Origin: Volvox africanus
Taxonomy: Eukaryota > Chlorophyta > Chlorophyceae > Chlamydomonadales > Volvocaceae
Reading direction: 5' to 3'
Length of the DNA: 64,000 nucleotides
Assembly: GCA_030268105.1 (NCBI GenBank)
Contig: BSDZ01000119.1
Span: forward strand, 124,001-188,000
The position numbers and the translations under genes were made by a program. Of the stretch, positions 47,928-59,449 are shown one piece after another. Under the pieces are notes generated by a model. It was given only the letters and a program-made list of their open reading frames with translations. It ran no database searches and had not been told where the DNA came from. The first letter of the stretch is position 1, and each line of letters opens with the position of its first letter.

Positions 47928-50589
47928 ATGCAGCATAACTCCAACCCAACGAAGGTCACGAGGACACAGAGGTTTGTGCCTGCGGCACACGTCACATGCC
48001 CTCAACCTGCGGGGCCTTTCTGGACCCCAGAAACAACTGGCGATCGTGCGGCGAGCCGTTCATGGCCTCAGTCGACTGAGGTCGTACCGGCAAATTTGCT
48101 GGCAAACAAGATGTCCTTCACGAACGTGAAGACGTGGGTTATCCGTGCACGTGAGGATAACTGCAGTAGGGATAAGGTTACGACAAACAATCACATGAGT
48201 GTCAGCAGCGGCGGAGGAAACTTCGGACTTGATCTCGGTGCCACGCCGTTGCGTGACGGCTTCCGGCAAGTGGTGGATGACACCAAGGAGAAGCTTATGA
48301 CAGTGCGCAAGGTGTGTGATGGTATATGTGCGTATACATGGTGTGCTCTGTTTTAGGGCTGACCTTGGAACGACTGAGACTCACACTTTGTTTCTGTTCC
48401 CTGCACCTGCGTTCTCTCGCACAGGTTACTGCTCAAGCATTCTCAAAGGAAGGATGGTTTCGATCATGGAATTTTCTGAAGCTCCAGGCTCAAGACAAGG
48501 AGCAGGTGCACCTACCAGCGTCCGCGCAGTTGCTGCAGCCCTCTTCGGCACTGGCCAACCGCAAGGAGTGCTCCACAGCGACGGCGGTAGTGGTGAGTTC
48601 TGGTTGTCGTTGGTAGATATGCAGCAGCTTCTTTTGGCTACAACTGACTTAGGCTACAACCCACAGTCGCGGTGTATATATGGCGAACGATATTCGTGGT
48701 TTATAAGGTTATAAAGGCTCGCGGCAGCCCAAACCCCTATGTTAGCCGTGGGCGACAATGACACCTGCACACTGACTTGATGAGCCTGACTTTGTCTGCA
48801 TGTTGAAGATCGATCGTGTATGCATCCTTTCTGTACATCATGCTTTGCATGTTATCCCATCCGACGATTGCAGCTGGTGGACTGTGCTCAAGAGTCAGCG
48901 GACGAGCATGGAGAAGTACAGCAGCGTGAGGCTGCTGCAGCTGAGCTGCGGGCGACTGTGGTGGAATTGGAGAAGCGACATGAGGCCGCTGAGGCTGCCG
49001 CGGCTGAGCTGCGGGCGGCAGTAGGAGAGGAGAAGAAGAGGCGTGAGGCCGCTGAAGCTGCCGCGGCTGAGCTGCGGGCGGCAGTAGGAGAGGAGGAGAA
49101 GAGGCGTGAGACCGCTGAGGCTGCCGCGGCTGAGCTGCGGGCGGCAGTAGGAGAGGAGGAGAAGCGACGTGAGGCCGCTGAGGCTGCCGCAGCTGAGCTG
49201 CGGGCGGCAGTAGGAGAGGAGGAGAAGAGGCGTGAGGCCGCTGAGGCTGCCGCGGCTGAGCTGCGGGCGGCAGTAGGAGAGGAGGAGAAGCGACGTGAGG
49301 CCGCTGAAGCTGCCGCGGCTGAGCTGCGGGCGGCAGTAGGAGAGGAGGAGAAGAGGCGTGAGGCCGCTGAGGCTGCCGCAGCTGAGCTGCGGGCGGCGGT
49401 AGGAGAGGAGGAGAAGAGGCGTGAGACCGCTGAGGCTGCCGCAGCTGAGCTGCGGGCGGCGGTAGGAGAGGAGGAGAAGAGGCGTGAGACCGCTGAGGCT
49501 GGTGCAGCTGAGCTGCGGGCGGCCGTGATGGAGGGGGAGAAGCGACGTGAGGCCGCTGAGGCGACCATAGTTCAGCTTCGAGCTATGGTGGTGAAGATGG
49601 AAGAGCAGGTACGGCAGGGGTCAGATTGCAAACGCCACCTATGTATCACCTCTGCCGTTCATCGTTTGACTTTAGATTATTTAAATCGCATGTGTAGAGG
49701 CAAGGCTCAGGTTGCCAAAGAACCGTGCACTCTGGAGATAGGGTGTTCCTGTGTGCTTTAGTTGTGTCATATGTCATGTTCCCTGACTGACAGATATCTT
49801 GTGGCCGCTTCCGCCCGGCCTTTGCCATCATTTGCTCTCTCGTTTTCTTCACTCTACCCCGCGCATATTGACCCTTCTCCCATGACTACACGCCCTTGCA
49901 GGTGCGCTGCAGCAACGAGCAGATTACGAAGTGTAACTCCCTTCAGGAAAGGTTTGCTAACGTCCAGAAGTCGATGAAACTGTACCGCTTCCAGTCACGA
50001 AGGCTGAAGCGGTTGTTGAAAGAGGTGAGGATGGTGCGGCCCAGTGGGGCAGAGGGCAGAGGCGCAATGCTGCATGGTGCCTGCGTGGCTGTCTGTTTGC
50101 ATACTGGGGATTTTGGTGAGCCATGGGGGGGGAGCATGTGTATCCGAATCCGTTGTTATTATTTACGAGCTCCCCTCCCTTTCCCTCACAAACACGCACA
50201 TGCAGGCACACGGCCAGGCGCTGGACGCTGCCGACGACTACATCTTCCTCAATGACGAGGATGACGTGCACATGGCGGAGCGGATGATAAGGTTTGAGGA
50301 GCCCGTGCAGGCCGAGAGTGTTTCAGCAGCCTTGGAGCCGCCTGCGATTGCCCCGGCAGCAATACAGCCCACCACTCCCACGAAGCTAGAGGAGCGGCTG
50401 CACTATAGCTATAAGTCCAGGGGCAGCAAGTCGACGGCGATTTCTGCTCCCTGCAGTTGGGGGATTCGGGACACGTTTGTGGAGGTGTTTGGGTCGCGGA
50501 TATGTGGCCAGGCGTCTATCGCAGCCCCGTCTAAGTCTGTTTTTGTGAAGCTTCTAGAGGCTGCCGCGGGGCAGCCAAGTTACCGCTGA
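47928..50589 (+). CDS. Coiled-coil-like repeat protein gene, copy 9 (597 aa, 9 repeats)
   Basis: Exons are 47928-48311, 48425-48592, 48874-49608, 49902-50024 and 50206-50589. The coding sequence matches copies 7 and 8 as far as I can see. Its downstream spacer has a private base, G at 50846 where all other units have A, so this unit is distinguishable from its neighbours. Confidence 0.78.
48982..49548 (+). repeat. 63-bp coding minisatellite, copy 9 (9 units)
   Basis: Length and unit order are as in copy 7. No private change was noticed inside the repeats. Confidence 0.95.
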
Positions 50590-53500
50590 CTGCAGATATA
50601 TTCCCCCTGTCATGCATCGACACCAATATGTCGCCCAATAAGCCACGTCCGCAGCAACTGCTAAAATACATCGGCCTTCTGCAATATGGATGGTTGGCCC
50701 AGCGTGTGTTTTGTTTCATTTATCTGGTGGCCATTTGATGATGGTCGATTGGGTAACGATTGAGACCCTCGACATTATTAGAGCCCCGGGTGAGAATGAG
50801 ACTCGTACGACTAAGACAGCCTCATCCGCCAATGTAGGATAATTTGAACTAGTGCCGTACCTAACTAGCCAGAGCTATAGCTGAGCAGCATCTCAGCCAC
50901 ATTGCCGTACGTTTCCGACATCATGATCGTTGTGGACCACAACACATCGTGATCGTGGCCAGACATGTCAACCAGATATTTGCGTCATCCTGCGTTCTTG
51001 CTTCGTACTGCGTATTGTATCTTCCCGATCTTGTTCGTTGTTTCCTAGACAGGATGGTGGGGCGTGTTTTCGTTCAGAGGTACAACTTGTGGCCTGAGCA
51101 GTGAACAATAAATGGATGCCGTATAGAAGGCATATCTGTGTTGGGTCTTTGGTGCCCACTTCACTGGGCCATGCCGCATAGGGCATGGCACCGGTTAGCA
51201 GGGAGGTGATGGATGTCGTTTTCGTATGACAGCAACGGGACAGTGCGTCACCCTTGTACCTAGGATGCATATCTGCCCTGCCTTTGCCTGGACCGTCTTC
51301 ATGTTCAATATTGCTCAAGTATCTTGACACCGCCAGCATTCATCTTTTCTTGTCTTCCTTTTAGCGGCACTTTATGGCGTGTGTGCGGTGGTGTGGTGAC
51401 GGAGGTGGCGGTCTTAAGAGAAGGGGATGCGGTGGATATATAGTGATAGGAAATTGTGGGACCCCAGACTGGTTGGCAATGATGGCGGTGACACAGGCAG
51501 CGGAGAGGAAGCCCCGGTGACGGTGGTGGTGGGGAGAAAAGGCGTGCAGAGGTTTGCGGCTGCAGAGATGGATGATGGACAGTGCACGTGCGGATGACGG
51601 CTGGAAGGATTGGAGGGATTGGAAGGATTGGTCAGGTGGCATTAGCGGGGCTCAACAATGTGCAGGACAGCACTCGAAGCTGGAGGTAGAGGTGGCGTGG
51701 CTTTGAGGACGGAGGTGAGCGCGGAGGGGGAGGTAGATGACATGTTCACGACAGCAGGCAGGGGGCAATCTAGGGGCGGTTCATCGGTGCATCAATGCAA
51801 TCGCTGCATGAACGTCATAAAGCAGACTAGAATTGCATGGTTTGATTGTTCTCGTACGCCTCAGAGCTGATCTTATCTTTCGCATGCCTGAATGCGCCGC
51901 ATCTTCCAAATGAGCCGTGTTTGAGACATGCCGTTACAGGTATCGGTATTTATAACTCCTCCAACGAACAAATGCCCGCATCCAGAGAACGTAAGAAAGT
52001 AGGTACAGTGTGGCTCATGTAACATCTTTTGACACACTCAGGGTGTCCAGCAGTCCGTACGGAATGTTATATCACACTGTACATTCTCTGCACTTTCCTC
52101 AACGCCCAATCACATGGTCGAGGTTACCAACCGGCAATAATACTAGTTTCAGATGTCATTACATCAGGTGTTATTTTTTGGAAATAGCGGGTCCCACCAT
52201 CAGGGTCCGTCCAAGATGGGAAAAAGATGATCGTATGGAAATTAGCACCGAGACGTGGAGGGCGCACGTTCGGGGTGTCCACGCCATCTATATCCGTCCC
52301 CCCTTGAAAGGCCAACCCTGGCTGCCGGCACCCGGCAGCCAACGCATCTGCTATGTTCAGCGTCAAGCCTCAGTGAACCCAACCGCTTCAAACTGCTGCC
52401 GTACACCTATATGTGGATCGGTCTCCTTGACGTACAGGACACCTCTGCCAGCACGGCCTTCTGCGAGCCTCGGCTGCCAACTGCACCCGCGGGCATCATC
52501 ACCGACGCATTGGAGTTTGGGGTGGGATGGGGTAGGCCGGGGCTTTGGAACACTGGCGCCCAGGCCAGGATAAGTAGGGGTGGGGTTCGAAGTGCGCGCG
52601 CGCGTGTGTGTGTATGAACGTACAAAGAAGCCAGACAGGACATCGACTGTATGAAGCGCACAAACCCTGTCATGAGTCCCCCCCGTCCCGGGCAAGCCCT
52701 CGGCGCAAACAAAGATAACGATCAACATTTTATGAATTCCAAAGTGCAGTGCAGTGCCGTTATGAGACGGCAGCGAAACGTGAATACCTGACCCAGTCGG
52801 GCATAGGCGAGATCCATGAATGATGGAAGGCAGAAGAAAGCATGAATTCGTATGAACGCGCTAAGTGAGCACACAATCCACGAGTAATATGGCTCGCCGA
52901 TAGGGTCATCATAGGTTCCAAGCGTATACACCGCGACGAAACACATTATCCTGGGCGGCACGCGTCATGTTCATTTGGAACGCGTATGGATCAGCATTGG
53001 GTGACCAGCTGTGAGAAAAGGATGACCAACACGGACCAGCCAACATTGACAGTTTTGATACCTTCACACCCCAAATTAAGTTCAAGCTTAAAGTCCGTGA
53101 AATTGTTTCTCTGATGGCGCACGACCGGTCTCTGGGATAATGCAAAGGTCATCGACGCCGTGTGAAATTTTGGGATTCTCTTTCCAGCCTCCCATTCCGC
53201 ATGCAAAGTTGAGAATTTAGTTGACAGATTGCAACTCAGCGTAGTTGGGTTACGCCATTCCCGTTGCTCCTGACCTCCTGCGAGCTGCCATTTATTCGTT
53301 TAAGCGGTGCAGTTCCACACCGACAAATTCAGATGTTCGCAAACCTGCATGCTGAGGCATTTTGAGCACAATCCTGCCTTAAGAATGCCATTGAGGTTGC
53401 TTCATCATTGTCTCAATTTGGGTACTTCAAAGAGACGCAGGCGTACGATACTTGAGGAGTTCGACCGAAGTGCATTATCAGCACTTTTAGCAGCAAATTG

Positions 53501-53688
53501 CACACACGTTGTGTTTCTCAATTTCCTGGATCAATGCATAACGGTGTTTACACACAAATCACAAACGAGCTTTCCTACATCCGCCGTTGAGGCTTGGAAC
53601 TTTGACAGCTCTAGCCTGGACGCACCAAACGCAACACTTGAGTCTTCTTTAGGATAGGAACAGTAATTATAGCATCCAGAACTCCAAA
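50590..53688 (+). other. Spacer 9: 3099 bp between copies 9 and 10, private G at 50846
   Basis: Content is as in spacer 1 with positions shifted by 48470. AATTTGAACT at 50841-50850 replaces AATTTAAACT of the other units, removing the TTTAAA palindrome. Confidence 0.9.
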
Positions 53689-56350
53689 ATGCAGCATAAC
53701 TCCAACCCAACGAAGGTCACGAGGACACAGAGGTTTGTGCCTGCGGCACACGTCACATGCCCTCAACCTGCGGGGCCTTTCTGGACCCCAGAAACAACTG
53801 GCGATCGTGCGGCGAGCCGTTCATGGCCTCAGTCGACTGAGGTCGTACCGGCAAATTTGCTGGCAAACAAGATGTCCTTCACGAACGTGAAGACGTGGGT
53901 TATCCGTGCACGTGAGGATAACTGCAGTAGGGATAAGGTTACGACAAACAATCACATGAGTGTCAGCAGCGGCGGAGGAAACTTCGGACTTGATCTCGGT
54001 GCCACGCCGTTGCGTGACGGCTTCCGGCAAGTGGTGGATGACACCAAGGAGAAGCTTATGACAGTGCGCAAGGTGTGTGATGGTATATGTGCGTATACAT
54101 GGTGTGCTCTGTTTTAGGGCTGACCTTGGAACGACTGAGACTCACACTTTGTTTCTGTTCCCTGCACCTGCGTTCTCTCGCACAGGTTACTGCTCAAGCA
54201 TTCTCAAAGGAAGGATGGTTTCGATCATGGAATTTTCTGAAGCTCCAGGCTCAAGACAAGGAGCAGGTGCACCTACCAGCGTCCGCGCAGTTGCTGCAGC
54301 CCTCTTCGGCACTGGCCAACCGCAAGGAGTGCTCCACAGCGACGGCGGTAGTGGTGAGTTCTGGTTGTCGTTGGTAGATATGCAGCAGCTTCTTTTGGCT
54401 ACAACTGACTTAGGCTACAACCCACAGTCGCGGTGTATATATGGCGAACGATATTCGTGGTTTATAAGGTTATAAAGGCTCGCGGCAGCCCAAACCCCTA
54501 TGTTAGCCGTGGGCGACAATGACACCTGCACACTGACTTGATGAGCCTGACTTTGTCTGCATGTTGAAGATCGATCGTGTATGCATCCTTTCTGTACATC
54601 ATGCTTTGCATGTTATCCCATCCGACGATTGCAGCTGGTGGACTGTGCTCAAGAGTCAGCGGACGAGCATGGAGAAGTACAGCAGCGTGAGGCTGCTGCA
54701 GCTGAGCTGCGGGCGACTGTGGTGGAATTGGAGAAGCGACATGAGGCCGCTGAGGCTGCCGCGGCTGAGCTGCGGGCGGCAGTAGGAGAGGAGAAGAAGA
54801 GGCGTGAGGCCGCTGAAGCTGCCGCGGCTGAGCTGCGGGCGGCAGTAGGAGAGGAGGAGAAGAGGCGTGAGACCGCTGAGGCTGCCGCGGCTGAGCTGCG
54901 GGCGGCAGTAGGAGAGGAGGAGAAGCGACGTGAGGCCGCTGAGGCTGCCGCAGCTGAGCTGCGGGCGGCAGTAGGAGAGGAGGAGAAGAGGCGTGAGGCC
55001 GCTGAGGCTGCCGCGGCTGAGCTGCGGGCGGCAGTAGGAGAGGAGGAGAAGCGACGTGAGGCCGCTGAAGCTGCCGCGGCTGAGCTGCGGGCGGCAGTAG
55101 GAGAGGAGGAGAAGAGGCGTGAGGCCGCTGAGGCTGCCGCAGCTGAGCTGCGGGCGGCGGTAGGAGAGGAGGAGAAGAGGCGTGAGACCGCTGAGGCTGC
55201 CGCAGCTGAGCTGCGGGCGGCGGTAGGAGAGGAGGAGAAGAGGCGTGAGACCGCTGAGGCTGGTGCAGCTGAGCTGCGGGCGGCCGTGATGGAGGGGGAG
55301 AAGCGACGTGAGGCCGCTGAGGCGACCATAGTTCAGCTTCGAGCTATGGTGGTGAAGATGGAAGAGCAGGTACGGCAGGGGTCAGATTGCAAACGCCACC
55401 TATGTATCACCTCTGCCGTTCATCGTTTGACTTTAGATTATTTAAATCGCATGTGTAGAGGCAAGGCTCAGGTTGCCAAAGAACCGTGCACTCTGGAGAT
55501 AGGGTGTTCCTGTGTGCTTTAGTTGTGTCATATGTCATGTTCCCTGACTGACAGATATCTTGTGGCCGCTTCCGCCCGGCCTTTGCCATCATTTGCTCTC
55601 TCGTTTTCTTCACTCTACCCCGCGCATATTGACCCTTCTCCCATGACTACACGCCCTTGCAGGTGCGCTGCAGCAACGAGCAGATTACGAAGTGTAACTC
55701 CCTTCAGGAAAGGTTTGCTAACGTCCAGAAGTCGATGAAACTGTACCGCTTCCAGTCACGAAGGCTGAAGCGGTTGTTGAAAGAGGTGAGGATGGTGCGG
55801 CCCAGTGGGGCAGAGGGCAGAGGCGCAATGCTGCATGGTGCCTGCGTGGCTGTCTGTTTGCATACTGGGGATTTTGGTGAGCCATGGGGGGGGAGCATGT
55901 GTATCCGAATCCGTTGTTATTATTTACGAGCTCCCCTCCCTTTCCCTCACAAACACGCACATGCAGGCACACGGCCAGGCGCTGGACGCTGCCGACGACT
56001 ACATCTTCCTCAATGACGAGGATGACGTGCACATGGCGGAGCGGATGATAAGGTTTGAGGAGCCCGTGCAGGCCGAGAGTGTTTCAGCAGCCTTGGAGCC
56101 GCCTGCGATTGCCCCGGCAGCAATACAGCCCACCACTCCCACGAAGCTAGAGGAGCGGCTGCACTATAGCTATAAGTCCAGGGGCAGCAAGTCGACGGCG
56201 ATTTCTGCTCCCTGCAGTTGGGGGATTCGGGACACGTTTGTGGAGGTGTTTGGGTCGCGGATATGTGGCCAGGCGTCTATCGCAGCCCCGTCTAAGTCTG
56301 TTTTTGTGAAGCTTCTAGAGGCTGCCGCGGGGCAGCCAAGTTACCGCTGA
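53689..56350 (+). CDS. Coiled-coil-like repeat protein gene, copy 10 (597 aa, 9 repeats)
   Basis: Exons are 53689-54072, 54186-54353, 54635-55369, 55663-55785 and 55967-56350. This is the last of the four short-form copies and carries the same GEEKKRR and intron 3 markers. The spacer after it has a private A at 58359, inside the alternating CG/GT tract. Confidence 0.78.
54743..55309 (+). repeat. 63-bp coding minisatellite, copy 10 (9 units)
   Basis: This is the fourth consecutive array of the short, nine-unit class. Confidence 0.95.
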
Positions 56351-59300
56351 CTGCAGATATATTCCCCCTGTCATGCATCGACACCAATATGTCGCCCAAT
56401 AAGCCACGTCCGCAGCAACTGCTAAAATACATCGGCCTTCTGCAATATGGATGGTTGGCCCAGCGTGTGTTTTGTTTCATTTATCTGGTGGCCATTTGAT
56501 GATGGTCGATTGGGTAACGATTGAGACCCTCGACATTATTAGAGCCCCGGGTGAGAATGAGACTCGTACGACTAAGACAGCCTCATCCGCCAATGTAGGA
56601 TAATTTAAACTAGTGCCGTACCTAACTAGCCAGAGCTATAGCTGAGCAGCATCTCAGCCACATTGCCGTACGTTTCCGACATCATGATCGTTGTGGACCA
56701 CAACACATCGTGATCGTGGCCAGACATGTCAACCAGATATTTGCGTCATCCTGCGTTCTTGCTTCGTACTGCGTATTGTATCTTCCCGATCTTGTTCGTT
56801 GTTTCCTAGACAGGATGGTGGGGCGTGTTTTCGTTCAGAGGTACAACTTGTGGCCTGAGCAGTGAACAATAAATGGATGCCGTATAGAAGGCATATCTGT
56901 GTTGGGTCTTTGGTGCCCACTTCACTGGGCCATGCCGCATAGGGCATGGCACCGGTTAGCAGGGAGGTGATGGATGTCGTTTTCGTATGACAGCAACGGG
57001 ACAGTGCGTCACCCTTGTACCTAGGATGCATATCTGCCCTGCCTTTGCCTGGACCGTCTTCATGTTCAATATTGCTCAAGTATCTTGACACCGCCAGCAT
57101 TCATCTTTTCTTGTCTTCCTTTTAGCGGCACTTTATGGCGTGTGTGCGGTGGTGTGGTGACGGAGGTGGCGGTCTTAAGAGAAGGGGATGCGGTGGATAT
57201 ATAGTGATAGGAAATTGTGGGACCCCAGACTGGTTGGCAATGATGGCGGTGACACAGGCAGCGGAGAGGAAGCCCCGGTGACGGTGGTGGTGGGGAGAAA
57301 AGGCGTGCAGAGGTTTGCGGCTGCAGAGATGGATGATGGACAGTGCACGTGCGGATGACGGCTGGAAGGATTGGAGGGATTGGAAGGATTGGTCAGGTGG
57401 CATTAGCGGGGCTCAACAATGTGCAGGACAGCACTCGAAGCTGGAGGTAGAGGTGGCGTGGCTTTGAGGACGGAGGTGAGCGCGGAGGGGGAGGTAGATG
57501 ACATGTTCACGACAGCAGGCAGGGGGCAATCTAGGGGCGGTTCATCGGTGCATCAATGCAATCGCTGCATGAACGTCATAAAGCAGACTAGAATTGCATG
57601 GTTTGATTGTTCTCGTACGCCTCAGAGCTGATCTTATCTTTCGCATGCCTGAATGCGCCGCATCTTCCAAATGAGCCGTGTTTGAGACATGCCGTTACAG
57701 GTATCGGTATTTATAACTCCTCCAACGAACAAATGCCCGCATCCAGAGAACGTAAGAAAGTAGGTACAGTGTGGCTCATGTAACATCTTTTGACACACTC
57801 AGGGTGTCCAGCAGTCCGTACGGAATGTTATATCACACTGTACATTCTCTGCACTTTCCTCAACGCCCAATCACATGGTCGAGGTTACCAACCGGCAATA
57901 ATACTAGTTTCAGATGTCATTACATCAGGTGTTATTTTTTGGAAATAGCGGGTCCCACCATCAGGGTCCGTCCAAGATGGGAAAAAGATGATCGTATGGA
58001 AATTAGCACCGAGACGTGGAGGGCGCACGTTCGGGGTGTCCACGCCATCTATATCCGTCCCCCCTTGAAAGGCCAACCCTGGCTGCCGGCACCCGGCAGC
58101 CAACGCATCTGCTATGTTCAGCGTCAAGCCTCAGTGAACCCAACCGCTTCAAACTGCTGCCGTACACCTATATGTGGATCGGTCTCCTTGACGTACAGGA
58201 CACCTCTGCCAGCACGGCCTTCTGCGAGCCTCGGCTGCCAACTGCACCCGCGGGCATCATCACCGACGCATTGGAGTTTGGGGTGGGATGGGGTAGGCCG
58301 GGGCTTTGGAACACTGGCGCCCAGGCCAGGATAAGTAGGGGTGGGGTTCGAAGTGCGCACGCGCGTGTGTGTGTATGAACGTACAAAGAAGCCAGACAGG
58401 ACATCGACTGTATGAAGCGCACAAACCCTGTCATGAGTCCCCCCCGTCCCGGGCAAGCCCTCGGCGCAAACAAAGATAACGATCAACATTTTATGAATTC
58501 CAAAGTGCAGTGCAGTGCCGTTATGAGACGGCAGCGAAACGTGAATACCTGACCCAGTCGGGCATAGGCGAGATCCATGAATGATGGAAGGCAGAAGAAA
58601 GCATGAATTCGTATGAACGCGCTAAGTGAGCACACAATCCACGAGTAATATGGCTCGCCGATAGGGTCATCATAGGTTCCAAGCGTATACACCGCGACGA
58701 AACACATTATCCTGGGCGGCACGCGTCATGTTCATTTGGAACGCGTATGGATCAGCATTGGGTGACCAGCTGTGAGAAAAGGATGACCAACACGGACCAG
58801 CCAACATTGACAGTTTTGATACCTTCACACCCCAAATTAAGTTCAAGCTTAAAGTCCGTGAAATTGTTTCTCTGATGGCGCACGACCGGTCTCTGGGATA
58901 ATGCAAAGGTCATCGACGCCGTGTGAAATTTTGGGATTCTCTTTCCAGCCTCCCATTCCGCATGCAAAGTTGAGAATTTAGTTGACAGATTGCAACTCAG
59001 CGTAGTTGGGTTACGCCATTCCCGTTGCTCCTGACCTCCTGCGAGCTGCCATTTATTCGTTTAAGCGGTGCAGTTCCACACCGACAAATTCAGATGTTCG
59101 CAAACCTGCATGCTGAGGCATTTTGAGCACAATCCTGCCTTAAGAATGCCATTGAGGTTGCTTCATCATTGTCTCAATTTGGGTACTTCAAAGAGACGCA
59201 GGCGTACGATACTTGAGGAGTTCGACCGAAGTGCATTATCAGCACTTTTAGCAGCAAATTGCACACACGTTGTGTTTCTCAATTTCCTGGATCAATGCAT

Positions 59301-59449
59301 AACGGTGTTTACACACAAATCACAAACGAGCTTTCCTACATCCGCCGTTGAGGCTTGGAACTTTGACAGCTCTAGCCTGGACGCACCAAACGCAACACTT
59401 GAGTCTTCTTTAGGATAGGAACAGTAATTATAGCATCCAGAACTCCAAA
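56351..59449 (+). other. Spacer 10: 3099 bp between copies 10 and 11, private A at 58359
   Basis: Content is as in spacer 1 with positions shifted by 54231. The private A lies in the alternating CG/GT tract and keeps the purine-pyrimidine alternation. Confidence 0.9.
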
